NCBI GenBank assembly: GCA_944385415.1
Contig: CALWXC010000006.1
Coordinates: forward strand, 1 to 64,000
Source: an uncultured Oscillospiraceae bacterium
GTDB lineage: Bacteria; Bacillota; Clostridia; Oscillospirales; Oscillospiraceae
Reading direction: 5' to 3'
DNA length: 64,000 nt
The notes beneath the pieces are model-generated. The model saw only the letters and a program-made list of their open reading frames with translations, did no database searches and was not told the origin of the DNA. Positions 31,381 to 39,492 of the stretch are shown here, piece after piece (position 1 is the stretch's first letter; each line of letters opens with the position of its first letter). Position numbers and translations under genes: made by a program.

Positions 31381-31521
31381 ACGTTTTTCCTTTTTCTCAC
31401 AATGGCACGTATGGGAACAGCCTTTACAACTGCCGCAGCAGCCCCGACCGGGGCGGCGGATCAGTACAAAGAGCAGCCAGCCCACCACCAGGGCCACCAG
31501 GAGCCAGTCCAGCCACGTCAC
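31378..31521 (-). CDS. FeoB-associated Cys-rich membrane protein
   Basis: A 47-residue protein. The GTG start at 31521 overlaps the feoB stop (GTGA). A single membrane helix (WLDWLLVALVVGWLLFVLIR) is followed by a cysteine-rich tail (CCGSCKGCSHTCHCEKK). This is the form of the small FeoB-associated protein found after feoB in many Firmicutes, sometimes treated as a FeoC substitute; it may handle Fe2+ or stabilise FeoB. A longer in-frame reading to 31578 lies inside feoB and is unlikely. Confidence 0.8.
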   Translation of the reverse strand: MTWLDWLLVALVVGWLLFVLIRRPGRGCCGSCKGCSHTCHCEKKEKR

Positions 31522-33521
31522 AGGACCAACCCCACAATCTGATAGACCACAAAGGCCGCAATCCAGGCAATGACACATTGCACTACCACAAACAGCAGCG
31601 CATCCAGGCGGCTCAGCTCTTTACGGACCGCGCCAATGGCGGCCACACAGGGCGTATACAGCAGCGTAAAGGCCAGAAAGCTGATGGCTGTCTTGGTCGT
31701 GAACAGCGCACCCAGATTGGCCGCCAGGGTGGCGACTGTGGTGCCGGTCAGGACGCTGAGGGTGCTGACCACGGCCTCCTTGGCCGTCAGGCCCACCACC
31801 AGCGCCGAAGCCACCCGCCAGTCACCGAAGCCCAGGGGCGCCAGAATGGGGGAGAGCAGACGGCCCAGACCGGCCATCAGACTGGTGCTGCTATCCTCCA
31901 CCACATTGAGCCGGGTATCAAAGGTCTGCAAAAACCAGATGACAATGGTTGCTACAAAGATGACCGTAAAGGCTTTCTGGAGGAAATCTCTGGCCTTTTC
32001 CCATAGCAGCAGCGCCACGCTCTTGGCCGAGGGGAACCGGTAGTTGGGCAGCTCCATGACAAAGGGAACGCTGTTGCCCCGGAATGCCGTATGGTTGTAC
32101 AGCAGGGCCACCAGCACGCCCACGGCCATGCCGCCCACATAGAGGCAGATCATCACCAACGCCTGATAGTGCTGGAAAAAGGCTGCCACAAACACCGCAT
32201 AGATGGGAATTTTGGCCGAACAGCTCATAAAGGGCGTCAGGAACACGGTCATTTTCCGGTCCCGTTCCGAGGACAGTGTCCGGGTGGCCAGAATGGCCGG
32301 GACCGAGCAGCCGAAGCCGATGAGCATGGGGACAATGCTGCGGCCCGACAGGCCGATTTTTCGCAGCAGCTTGTCCATGACGAAGGCCACACGGGCCATA
32401 TAGCCCGTGTCTTCCAGAATGGACAGGAAGAAGAACAGCACCACAATCAGGGGCAGGAAGCTGAGCACGCTGCCCACACCGGCAAACACGCCGTCAATCA
32501 GCAGGGAATGGACCACCGGGTTGATGCCGTAGGCCGTCAAGCCCTTGTCGGCTTGGGCAATGAGCCAGTCGATGCCCGCCGCCAGTCCGTCGGACAGGAA
32601 CGTGCCCACGGGGCCAAAGGTGATGTAAAAGATGAAGAACATAATCCCAAGGAAAATGGGAATGGCGAAAATCCGGTGGGTCAAAACGCTGTCGATGCGC
32701 TCGCTGCGCTTGTGCTCCCGGCTTTCCTGACATTTCACCACCGTGTCCCGGCAGACCTTTTCAATGAAAGCATAGCGCATATCCGCCAACGCCGCATTGC
32801 GGTCCAGGCCACGCTCATGCTCCATCTCACTGATGCTGTGCTCAATCAACTCCTGCTCGTTGGTGTTGATGTCCAGCCGCCGCAGAATGTCCTCGTCACC
32901 CTCAATGAGCTTGGTGGCTGCGAATCGGGGACAGATGCCCGCCAGCTGAGCATGGTCCTCGATGACGTGACTGACGGCGTGAATACAGCGGTGGACGGGG
33001 CCGGGGTCGCAGAAGTCGCCCACCGCCGGGGGAATCCGCTTTCTGGCCACGGACAGGGCTTGTACAATGAGTTCGTCGATGCCCTCATTTTTGGCGGCGC
33101 TGATGGGGACCACAGGGATGCCCAGCCGTTCGGCCAGCTCCTTGGTGTGGATGGTGCCGCCGTTGCTGCGGACCTCGTCCATCATGTTCAGGGCCAGCAC
33201 CGTGGGAATGCGCATTTCCAAAAGCTGCAACGAAAGATACAGGTTTCGTTCCAGATTGGTGCCGTCCACAATGTTGATGATGCCGTCGGGCTTCTGGTTG
33301 AGGATGAAGTCCCGGGTCACGATTTCCTCGGCGGTGTAAGGCCGCAGGGAGTAGATGCCCGGCAGGTCTACCACCTCCACATCCTTCTGGCCCCGGACGG
33401 CGCCAGCCTTCTGGTCCACGGTGACGCCGGGGAAGTTGCCCACATGCTGATTGGAGCCGGTGAGCTGGTTGAACAGTGTGGTCTTGCCGCAATTCTGATT
33501 GCCGACCAGTGCGAAAATCAT
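31518..33521 (-). CDS. feoB: Ferrous iron transporter FeoB
   Basis: A 667-residue Fe2+ importer. The cytosolic G domain shows G1 GNQNCGKTT (8-16), G2/G3 with DLPGIYSLRP (near 52-61), and G4 NMMDE (near 112). A helical spacer domain runs to about 275. The membrane part has the two Gate repeats with the conserved Cys (GFGCSVPAI near 400 and YTPCVAAIG near 617). Length is slightly short but complete. It overlaps feoA by ATGA and its Cys-rich partner by GTGA, forming a three-gene operon that imports ferrous iron, the relevant form in an anaerobe. Confidence 0.95.
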   Translation of the reverse strand: MIFALVGNQNCGKTTLFNQLTGSNQHVGNFPGVTVDQKAGAVRGQKDVEVVDLPGIYSLRPYTAEEIVTRDFILNQKPDGIINIVDGTNLERNLYLSLQLLEMRIPTVLALNMMDEVRSNGGTIHTKELAERLGIPVVPISAAKNEGIDELIVQALSVARKRIPPAVGDFCDPGPVHRCIHAVSHVIEDHAQLAGICPRFAATKLIEGDEDILRRLDINTNEQELIEHSISEMEHERGLDRNAALADMRYAFIEKVCRDTVVKCQESREHKRSERIDSVLTHRIFAIPIFLGIMFFIFYITFGPVGTFLSDGLAAGIDWLIAQADKGLTAYGINPVVHSLLIDGVFAGVGSVLSFLPLIVVLFFFLSILEDTGYMARVAFVMDKLLRKIGLSGRSIVPMLIGFGCSVPAILATRTLSSERDRKMTVFLTPFMSCSAKIPIYAVFVAAFFQHYQALVMICLYVGGMAVGVLVALLYNHTAFRGNSVPFVMELPNYRFPSAKSVALLLWEKARDFLQKAFTVIFVATIVIWFLQTFDTRLNVVEDSSTSLMAGLGRLLSPILAPLGFGDWRVASALVVGLTAKEAVVSTLSVLTGTTVATLAANLGALFTTKTAISFLAFTLLYTPCVAAIGAVRKELSRLDALLFVVVQCVIAWIAAFVVYQIVGLVL

Positions 33522-33754
33522 TGGGCTGCCTCCTTCTGCTCCACCGTGATATTGGCAGCGTCGGCCTTGCGGAGCGTCAGCTCATAGCCCCGGAGCCGCA
33601 GCTCCATGGGGTCCCCCATGGGGGCCACCTTCCGCACCGTCACGGCGGTGCCGGGAATCAGTCCCATATCCAATAAGCGGCAGCGCAGGGGGCCTTCGCC
33701 GCCCACGGCCGTTATGGTTCCGCTCTGCCCTACGGGCAGTTGATCCAATGTCAT
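33518..33754 (-). CDS. feoA: FeoA, SH3-like partner of FeoB
   Basis: A 78-residue cytosolic SH3-fold protein: MTLDQLPVGQSGTITAVGGE, then RLLDMGLIPGTAVTVRKVAP and ELRLRGYELTLRKADA, which are the usual FeoA blocks. Start ATG 33754 follows AGAGGTG; the longer open frame upstream covers the promoter. It probably stimulates FeoB activity. It is the first gene of the feoAB operon. Confidence 0.93.
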   Translation of the reverse strand: MTLDQLPVGQSGTITAVGGEGPLRCRLLDMGLIPGTAVTVRKVAPMGDPMELRLRGYELTLRKADAANITVEQKEAAQ

Positions 33755-33787
33755 AGTATCACCTCTGTTATCTCTCAAATCCCGGCA

Positions 33788-33843
33788 GTTTGCCGGAACA
33801 AACTTTACGGTAATAGAGTACCCCCTGGGGCGGAGAATGTCAA
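33788..33843 (-). promoter_or_regulatory. feoAB promoter with overlapping dyad
   Basis: Minus-strand TTGACA (33838-33843), 17 bp, TACTCT (33815-33820). Just downstream the perfect inverted repeat AGTTTG-CCGGAA-CAAACT (33788-33805) sits where a repressor could act. Iron control is inferred from the genes. Confidence 0.6.
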
Positions 33844-33946
33844 GGGCAACACCGCATAATTTGGCATGCGTATAGGCTGTGTCCTTTTGTAGTAAATGAG
33901 GGGTGTTGGTGTCGCTGTGAAAGAAAATTCGGTGTACTTCCCCCGG

Positions 33947-33975
33947 TGGACAGGGGGGAAAAACCGTGCTACAAT
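33947..33975 (+). promoter_or_regulatory. Promoter of greA-dus
   Basis: TGGACA (33947-33952), 17 bp, TACAAT (33970-33975), about 70 bp upstream of greA. Confidence 0.65.
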
Positions 33976-34044
33976 GATGCAATACGCAGTGAGACCCAGG
34001 CGGCTGTCCGCTTTTGCGGCGGCACCATCAAGGAGGATTGAACC

Positions 34045-34551
34045 ATGCACGACGAATTGACGGCGGTGGATATTCAAAAGATGAAGGAGGAGCTGGAATA
34101 CCGCACCAATGTTTTGCGCCGGAAGATCATTGAGGACGTCCAGACGGCCCGTGCCTTCGGCGACCTCAGCGAAAATTTTGAGTACAAGGCGGCCAAACAG
34201 GAAAAGCGCCGCAATGACAGCCGCATCCGGTATCTGGAGCGGATGATCAAGACGGCCCATGTTATCGACGGCACCGTGACCGATGAGGGCACCGTGGGCC
34301 TGTTCGACAAAGTCACCATTTATATGGAGGAGGACGACGAGGAAGAGGTCATCCAGCTGGTGACCACCCTGCGTCAGAACCCCCTCAAGGGCCTGATTAG
34401 TAAGGAATCGCCGGTGGGCAAGGCGGTGCTGGGCCATAAAATCGGTGACCGGGTCAAGGTGGAGGTCAACGCCGATTACAGCTACTATGTGGAAATCCGG
34501 GCCATTGAAAAGGGCCGGGACGACGACTCCATGGAGATCAGCCGCTATTGA
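34045..34551 (+). CDS. greA: Transcription elongation factor GreA
   Basis: A 168-residue factor that enters the RNA polymerase secondary channel and promotes cleavage of backtracked RNA. The N-terminal coiled coil (about 5-80) carries the acidic tip FGDLSENFEY (D, E near 39-43) needed for cleavage. The C-terminal FKBP-like domain ends ESPVGKAVLGHKIGDRVKVE. AAGGAGG precedes the ATG. It overlaps dus by TGATG, so the two are translationally coupled. Confidence 0.95.
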   Translation: MHDELTAVDIQKMKEELEYRTNVLRRKIIEDVQTARAFGDLSENFEYKAAKQEKRRNDSRIRYLERMIKTAHVIDGTVTDEGTVGLFDKVTIYMEEDDEEEVIQLVTTLRQNPLKGLISKESPVGKAVLGHKIGDRVKVEVNADYSYYVEIRAIEKGRDDDSMEISRY

Positions 34552-35510
34552 TGAAACGCTTTGACTTCGCCCCCATGGAAGGCGTCACCGACGCGGCGTA
34601 CCGCAATCTGCACCATAAAATCTTCGGCGGCGTGGACCGCTATTGGATGCCCTTCTGGTCGCCCACCCAGGAGCATACCATCACGCCCCGGGTCCGGCGG
34701 GACATTCTGCCGGAGTACAACGGCGATACGCCGGTGGTACCCCAAATTCTGACCAAATCGGCGATGGATTTTCTCTTTGCCGCCGGTGTTCTGGCCGACC
34801 ACGGCTATTCGGAGGTCAATCTGAATCTGGGCTGTCCCTCCGGCACCGTGACGGCCAAGGGCAAGGGCTCGGGCTTCCTGGGCCGACTGCCGGAATTGGA
34901 AGTGTTCCTGGACACGATTTTTGCACAGTGCCCCATTAAAATCTCCATCAAGACCCGTATGGGCGTCAAATCGCCGGAGGAATTCGGCACCGTTCTGGAC
35001 CTTCTGACCCGGTATCCTATGGCGGAATTGACGGTCCACCCGCGTATTACGACCGACATGTACCGCCATCCGGTGCGGCCCGAGGGATTTACAATGGCGC
35101 TGGAGCGCTGTACCTGTCCGGTGATCTGCAACGGTGATTTGAAAACGGTGGACGATTGCCGCGCCGCCATGGAACGGTATCCCACCGCCGCTGGATATAT
35201 GGCGGGCCGGGGATTTCTGGCGGACCCGGCCATGGGCCGGAGACTGCGGGGCGGCGGACCCATCACGCGGGAGGAGCTGCGGCGGTTCAATGAGGAACTG
35301 TTCAACGGCTATGAGGTGTCCTTCGGCGGACCCGGCAACGCCATGCTGCGCATGAAAGCTCACTGGCGGTATTTCATTTTGCTGCTGGACGACCATAAAA
35401 AACTGGCGAAACAGCTGCGCAAGTCCTCGAATCCCAGGGAGTTCCGGGAGTTGTCCCGTCTGGCTATCGATGCCCTGCCCCTGCGGGAGACACCGCAGAT
35501 TGACTGGTAA
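34551..35510 (+). CDS. dus: tRNA-dihydrouridine synthase family protein
   Basis: A 319-residue flavoenzyme that reduces uridines in tRNA D-loops. FAPMEGVTDAAYR near 5-17 is the Dus start, NLNLGCPSGTVTAKGKGSG near 92-110 contains the catalytic Cys, IKTRMG near 134 and ICNGDLKT near 193 bind FMN, and GRGFLADP near 219 precedes the helical domain. The form resembles the short clostridial DusB/DusC-like group rather than a canonical DusB. Start ATG 34551 is within the greA stop. A strong terminator follows. Confidence 0.9.
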   Translation: MKRFDFAPMEGVTDAAYRNLHHKIFGGVDRYWMPFWSPTQEHTITPRVRRDILPEYNGDTPVVPQILTKSAMDFLFAAGVLADHGYSEVNLNLGCPSGTVTAKGKGSGFLGRLPELEVFLDTIFAQCPIKISIKTRMGVKSPEEFGTVLDLLTRYPMAELTVHPRITTDMYRHPVRPEGFTMALERCTCPVICNGDLKTVDDCRAAMERYPTAAGYMAGRGFLADPAMGRRLRGGGPITREELRRFNEELFNGYEVSFGGPGNAMLRMKAHWRYFILLLDDHKKLAKQLRKSSNPREFRELSRLAIDALPLRETPQIDW

Positions 35511-35515
35511 ATGAA

Positions 35516-35562
35516 AACAGGCACATTGCAATGGACCGTTGCAATGTGCCTGTTTTTTTGCA
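35516..35562 (+). terminator. Terminator of greA-dus
   Basis: A 17-bp perfect stem (AACAGGCACATTGCAA arm and its complement) is followed by a run of seven T. Confidence 0.92.
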
Positions 35563-35638
35563 AAGTGGAACCCTTGGAAGAATTTTTCGTTGATAGATAC
35601 AAAGACCAGCCAGACTTTGAAAAGAGAGGTAGCTCCAT

Positions 35639-35968
35639 ATGAAAAAGTACATAGCAAGCGTGATGCCGTTTGTCATAATACCGATTTTTATACCAATTTA
35701 CAGCTTTTTCGATGGCCTGATTCTGGTTGATTTATTTGGGTGCGGCTGCGTGCCTTCTGCACAAACCAATGTGTTTCAGATTCCCTACAATGCCAATGAC
35801 TTGCGATTGACTGTGTTTTCTGTTTTGACAATCGGTTTGTTCCTATGGAGTATTGTCATTGCCAAAACCTTTGAGAGAAAAACTGCAAAGATAGGATATT
35901 GTCTTGCTGTTCTTGTATGGAATGTGATAGTAACCCTTTGGACTGTAAAAACATTTATGTGGGCATAA
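35639..35968 (+). CDS. Small membrane protein, unknown
   Basis: A 109-residue protein with three likely membrane helices: VMPFVIIPIFIPIYSFF near 8-24, LTVFSVLTIGLFLWSIVI near 57-74 and IGYCLAVLVWNVIVTLW near 85-101. AGAGGT precedes the ATG. Its base composition is clearly more AT-rich than that of greA-dus, suggesting acquired DNA, and it sits next to the AT-rich lipoprotein islet. I do not recognise the family. Confidence 0.65.
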   Translation: MKKYIASVMPFVIIPIFIPIYSFFDGLILVDLFGCGCVPSAQTNVFQIPYNANDLRLTVFSVLTIGLFLWSIVIAKTFERKTAKIGYCLAVLVWNVIVTLWTVKTFMWA

Positions 35969-35972
35969 GCAG

Positions 35973-36001
35973 CACCCCCGGATGAACCACATCCGGGGGT
36001 G
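35973..36001. terminator. GC-rich hairpin after the small membrane protein gene
   Basis: CACCCCCGGATG (35973-35984) pairs perfectly with CATCCGGGGGTG (35990-36001). No T-tract follows, so termination may be weak or factor-assisted. Confidence 0.55.
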
Positions 36002-36050
36002 TCGGTCTGCCGGGAAGATACAATGTAAAACAGTCCTTATGCATGTGCGC

Positions 36051-36116
36051 TTATGATGATTTTTCTTGTTCCAGCTTGGCAACATGCTGCTTGAGCGTTA
36101 GATTGATGTATTGAGA
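36051..36116 (-). pseudogene. Orphan 3' end of a ribbon-helix-helix gene
   Basis: Read on the minus strand, 21 codons encode SQYINLTLKQHVAKLEQEKS then S and stop, matching the last part of the intact gene at 37698-37856 (SQYINLTLKQHIAKLEQQKS). It has no start and is part of a 47-bp direct repeat that bounds the AT-rich islet. Confidence 0.8.
36067..36113. repeat. Left copy of a 47-bp direct repeat
   Basis: Matches 37714-37760 at 45 of 47 positions, same orientation. Both copies are the 3' end of the ribbon-helix-helix coding sequence. Together they bracket the 1.6-kb AT-rich islet. Confidence 0.9.
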
Positions 36117-36137
36117 TAAGCAATAAATTTCTAAATT

Positions 36138-37424
36138 CTAAATAGGCTGTATTGAATTAAGCAGCTTTTCAAAATCTCCCACGTAATCATAATTAGATAC
36201 ATCATTTCCATCAAAAGACTGAATAATAGTGATTACTGCTTTAGTATCAGGGTTAAATATTATACAACCATTTAAAAGAGAAGGAATTTCAGCTGCGTCA
36301 ATACAAGAAAAGCGTACACCATTCAGGTTGCTTATATTGATTTCGGCTAACTTAGTATCAATGATATTTTCGCCACAGGATTCAATGAGAGCAGTTACAA
36401 GGTCATTTTTCACTGTTTCAAATGTGGGGTTATCAATTTCAAGACTTTCGGCTGTCACAATTAAACTGCAATAATATTCTTCTATTGATGGATAAAAGTG
36501 CATATATTGGGCGGTTGAGAGTTCATCTTTTACATCAAAATATGCTGGAATAGCAATAGAAAGACCGCCTATTGTAATTGTCTGATTTGAAGAAAGATTA
36601 TATCCACTTATTGTACGCCCACTATCTTCCGTTGTTTCATTAAGCAATGAATCAACTATTTTTTGCTCTAAATCCTTCTGCTGAGTAGCCGTAAGTTCAT
36701 GGGAAGTACGAATTATTACAGTACCAATCACAGTATGCGAACCAGATGCTAAAGGAGAGCCGTCAAAAGTTGAGAGATAATCATTCCGTTTTTGAGCATC
36801 TTCCAAGGTTGAATATACTTCGATTGAGCCTCCGCCACTGGTACCTTTCTCTATAACAGAGTTTCCGGGAATTTTTGTTTGATCTACTAAATTGCTAAGA
36901 AAATAAACTTGAGAAATATATCCTCCAGCTTTATTGAGCTGTCCATTTGGATCATTTTCTTCAGTGACTGCGGATATACCCATGATTCCGTGAACTTTAC
37001 TAAGACAGTCAATTATATAAGATTCTGTAGGTGCATCAACCAAGGAATATTGATAAATACTTTTTTCAAGAGTAGTTTTTGCGTTCTCCAATGTCTCGAG
37101 TGTGCTATCATAGTTCAAATTTTGTAGTAATTCGACTGATTGAAGCAACTCTGCTTCTGTCTTTGGAGTAGTAGGCAAGTCAATCCGTGCAGTTTTTGCA
37201 TTTGAAATAGCTGTTTCTAATTCAGCGATCAAGTTAGAATCTAAGGGAGTTTCGTGACTTTCTAAAAGTTGCTCGGATTCTAAAATAGAAGAATCTAGCT
37301 CGGTAGTTTTCTCTTGAGCCACGGTTATCAGTGAATTATATTCAGTAAGATCTATTTGTGTACCACAACCTGTAAAATAGAGAAATAAAGTCATAATAAT
37401 AAGGAGACTTGTTTTCTTTTTCAT
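36138..37424 (-). CDS. Exported lipoprotein of unknown function
   Basis: A 428-residue protein with a lipoprotein signal (MKKKTSLLIIMTLFLYF, lipobox FTGC, Cys20). Residues 25-135 are helical and probably coiled coil (TTELDSSILESEQLLE, ETLENAKTTLEKS). The middle (TVIGTVIIRTSHELTATQQK) looks like a compact domain, and the last third (SNQTITIGGLSIAIPAYFDV to the end) is a beta-rich domain of the sort seen in surface lipoproteins. Codon use is AT-rich, unlike neighbours on both sides, which suggests horizontal acquisition. AGGTG precedes the ATG and a TTGCTA-17-TACAAT promoter is upstream. Function unknown. Confidence 0.8.
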   Translation of the reverse strand: MKKKTSLLIIMTLFLYFTGCGTQIDLTEYNSLITVAQEKTTELDSSILESEQLLESHETPLDSNLIAELETAISNAKTARIDLPTTPKTEAELLQSVELLQNLNYDSTLETLENAKTTLEKSIYQYSLVDAPTESYIIDCLSKVHGIMGISAVTEENDPNGQLNKAGGYISQVYFLSNLVDQTKIPGNSVIEKGTSGGGSIEVYSTLEDAQKRNDYLSTFDGSPLASGSHTVIGTVIIRTSHELTATQQKDLEQKIVDSLLNETTEDSGRTISGYNLSSNQTITIGGLSIAIPAYFDVKDELSTAQYMHFYPSIEEYYCSLIVTAESLEIDNPTFETVKNDLVTALIESCGENIIDTKLAEINISNLNGVRFSCIDAAEIPSLLNGCIIFNPDTKAVITIIQSFDGNDVSNYDYVGDFEKLLNSIQPI

Positions 37425-37498
37425 AAGTTCACCTCATATATTTCTTTTACCTAAATATCATCAACAACTAAAGAATTTTTTATAATTCTATGCAAGCT

Positions 37499-37527
37499 AT
37501 TGTAACAAAGGTAACGCCATTTAGCAA
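37499..37527 (-). promoter_or_regulatory. Promoter of the lipoprotein gene
   Basis: Minus-strand TTGCTA (37522-37527), 17 bp, TACAAT (37499-37504), 75 bp upstream of the start. The rest of the gap 37425-37697 is AT-rich with nothing else recognisable. Confidence 0.65.
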
Positions 37528-37697
37528 GTAAAGCAAAGTATAACGGCACAGATACCACATATAATTTACTTTTTAGAATCACGTTAAGGCAACAGCTCTC
37601 TATGATAGAGAGGTAGGTAAACACAAGAGTGATGCGGGTTCTCATCTGGAACGGGATATGGCAATGGGGTTACGGTTGCATATGGTTGATTAGGCTT

Positions 37698-37856
37698 TTA
37701 TATACTTTTTTGCTGTTCCAGCTTAGCAATATGCTGCTTGAGCGTTAGATTGATGTATTGGGACAGAGAACGGTCACAGTCCTCGGCCAGGACCCGCAGC
37801 TTGGCAATCAAATCTTCATCCAGAGTCAGACTGACCTTTTGCTTTAACGGTTTCAT
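37698..37856 (-). CDS. Ribbon-helix-helix (Arc/CopG-type) protein
   Basis: A 52-residue protein, too short for most gene callers. KQKVSLTLDEDLIAKLRVLA, then SLSQYINLTLKQHIAKLEQQ, fits the ribbon-helix-helix fold: a beta strand followed by two helices. Such proteins dimerise to bind DNA, often as antitoxins or element repressors. No toxin gene is adjacent. Its 3' 47 bp recur at 36067-36113. Confidence 0.75.
   Translation of the reverse strand: MKPLKQKVSLTLDEDLIAKLRVLAEDCDRSLSQYINLTLKQHIAKLEQQKSI
37714..37760. repeat. Right copy of the 47-bp direct repeat
   Basis: Same orientation as 36067-36113 with two differences; inside the intact ribbon-helix-helix gene. Confidence 0.9.
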
Positions 37857-37884
37857 ACGTGTACACCCTTTTGTGTAATTTTAG

Positions 37885-37909
37885 CCCTGGATTTCCGGAA
37901 AATCCAGGG
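37885..37909. terminator. Hairpin upstream of the ribbon-helix-helix gene
   Basis: CCCTGGATTT (37885-37894) pairs with AAATCCAGGG (37900-37909). It may end guaB-side transcription on the minus strand, although T-tracts are weak. Confidence 0.5.
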
Positions 37910-37915
37910 CTATTG

Positions 37916-37976
37916 AAAGTTTTACTCGATTTTTCAGAAATCGCGGGGGTTTCGGGGGCAGAGCCCCCGAAAAAAC
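37916..37976 (-). repeat. Partial copy C of the modular hairpin repeat
   Basis: Opposite orientation to copies A and B. It keeps only the last hairpin (37950-37972, GGGGGC arms with a three-base loop), the GCGATTT segment and the terminal box ATCGAGTAAAACTTT. It lies directly downstream of guaB in the direction of transcription and may act as its terminator region. Confidence 0.75.
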
Positions 37977-37980
37977 CATC

Positions 37981-39471
37981 TTACTTCTTGAGAATCACGT
38001 CGTGATAGCCGCCCTCGACGATGGAGGTGGCGGACACCAGGGTGATGCGGGCGTCCCGTTGGAGTTGGGGAATGGTGACCGCGCCGCAGTTGCACATGGT
38101 GGACTTGACCTTGTACATGCTCTTTTCCACGCCGTCATGGAGGGAGCCGGCGTAGGTGACGTAGGAATCGACGCCCTCCTCGAAGCTGAGACCGGCTGCG
38201 CCGCCCAGGTCGTAGCGCTGCCAGTTGCGGGCGCGGTTGGAGCCTTCGCCCCAGTATTCCTTCCGGTAGACGCCGTCCACCAGAACCTTGTTGGTGGGGC
38301 TTTCGTCGAAGCGGGCGAAGTAGCGGCCCAGCATCAGGAAGTCCGCGCCCATGGCCAGGGCCATGGTCATATGGTAGTCGTGGACAATGCCGCCGTCGGA
38401 GCAGATGGGCACATAGATGCCGGTCTTCTCGAAATACTCGTCCCGGGCGGCGGCCACTTCAATCAGCGCCGTGGCCTGGCCGCGGCCGATACCTTTTTGC
38501 TCGCGGGTGATGCAGATGGAACCGCCGCCGATACCCACTTTCACGAAATCGGCTCCCGCCTCGGCCAGGTAGAAGAAGCCCTCCCGGTCCACGACATTAC
38601 CAGCGCCCACCTTGACGGAATCGCCATAGTGTTCACGGATATAGTCAATGGTCCGCTTCTGCCAGATGGAATGGCCCTCGGAGGAATCGATGCAGAGAAC
38701 GTCGGCACCGGCCTTGACCAGGGCGGGGACCCGCTCGGCAAAGTCCCGGGTGTTGATGCCCGCGCCCACCATATAGCGTTTGCTGCCGTCCTGAAGGCTC
38801 AGGGGATGGTCCTTGTGGTCGGCGTAGTCCTTGCGGAAGACGAAGTACATCAGATGGCCGTTGTCGTCGATGATGGGCAGGGAGTTGAGCTTGTGCTCCC
38901 AGATGATGTCGTTGGCCTCCTTGAGGTTGGTGGAGGCGGGGGCGGTGATGAGCCGCTCAATGGGGGTCATGAAGTCCCGGACCGGGATATCCTCGGTCAT
39001 GCGGGACACGCGGTAATCGCGGCCCGTGACCACGCCCAGCAGCTTGCCGTTGGGGGTGCCGTCGGCGGTGACGGCCAGCGTGGAGTGACCACTGCGGCGG
39101 GTCATGGCCAGCACGTCGCCCAGGGTGTTGTCGGGGGTCACATTGGAGTCGCTGACCACAAAACCGGCCTTGTGGGCCTTGACCTTTTCCACCATGGCGG
39201 CCTCGCTCTCAATGGACTGGGAGCCGAAGATAAAGGACATGCCGCCCTCCTTGGCCAGAGCCACAGCCAGGGTATCATTGGAGACAGACTGCATGATGGC
39301 GGAGACCAGAGGGATGTTCAGGCAGATGGGGCACTCCTCCTGGCCCTTGCGGTATTTGACCAGAGGGGTTTGCAGGCTGACGTTAGCGGGGATGCAGTCG
39401 GGACCGGTGTAGCCGGGAATCAGCAGGTACTCGCTGAAGGTGCGGGACGGTTCGGGATAGTAATAAGCCAT
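37981..39471 (-). CDS. guaB: IMP dehydrogenase, Tritrichomonas-like variant
   Basis: A 496-residue cytosolic enzyme oxidising IMP to XMP for GMP synthesis. It has the TIM barrel split by two CBS motifs (about 100-215). The catalytic loop reads [17 protein letters not shown] rather than the common GIGPGSICTTR, retaining the Cys. The flap region [20 protein letters not shown] and the end [11 protein letters not shown] closely match the IMPDH of the protist Tritrichomonas foetus as I recall it. It is the last gene of the purine operon, 21 bp after purL. Repeat copy C follows the stop codon. Confidence 0.9.
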   Translation of the reverse strand: MAYYYPEPSRTFSEYLLIPGYTGPDCIPANVSLQTPLVKYRKGQEECPICLNIPLVSAIMQSVSNDTLAVALAKEGGMSFIFGSQSIESEAAMVEKVKAHKAGFVVSDSNVTPDNTLGDVLAMTRRSGHSTLAVTADGTPNGKLLGVVTGRDYRVSRMTEDIPVRDFMTPIERLITAPASTNLKEANDIIWEHKLNSLPIIDDNGHLMYFVFRKDYADHKDHPLSLQDGSKRYMVGAGINTRDFAERVPALVKAGADVLCIDSSEGHSIWQKRTIDYIREHYGDSVKVGAGNVVDREGFFYLAEAGADFVKVGIGGGSICITREQKGIGRGQATALIEVAAARDEYFEKTGIYVPICSDGGIVHDYHMTMALAMGADFLMLGRYFARFDESPTNKVLVDGVYRKEYWGEGSNRARNWQRYDLGGAAGLSFEEGVDSYVTYAGSLHDGVEKSMYKVKSTMCNCGAVTIPQLQRDARITLVSATSIVEGGYHDVILKK

Positions 39472-39492
39472 GGGAAACTCCTCCTTATGAAA

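Noticed and set aside
33755..33982. N-terminal extension of FeoA
   Set aside because: It covers the feoAB promoter and dyad; the 78-residue form is the normal FeoA length.
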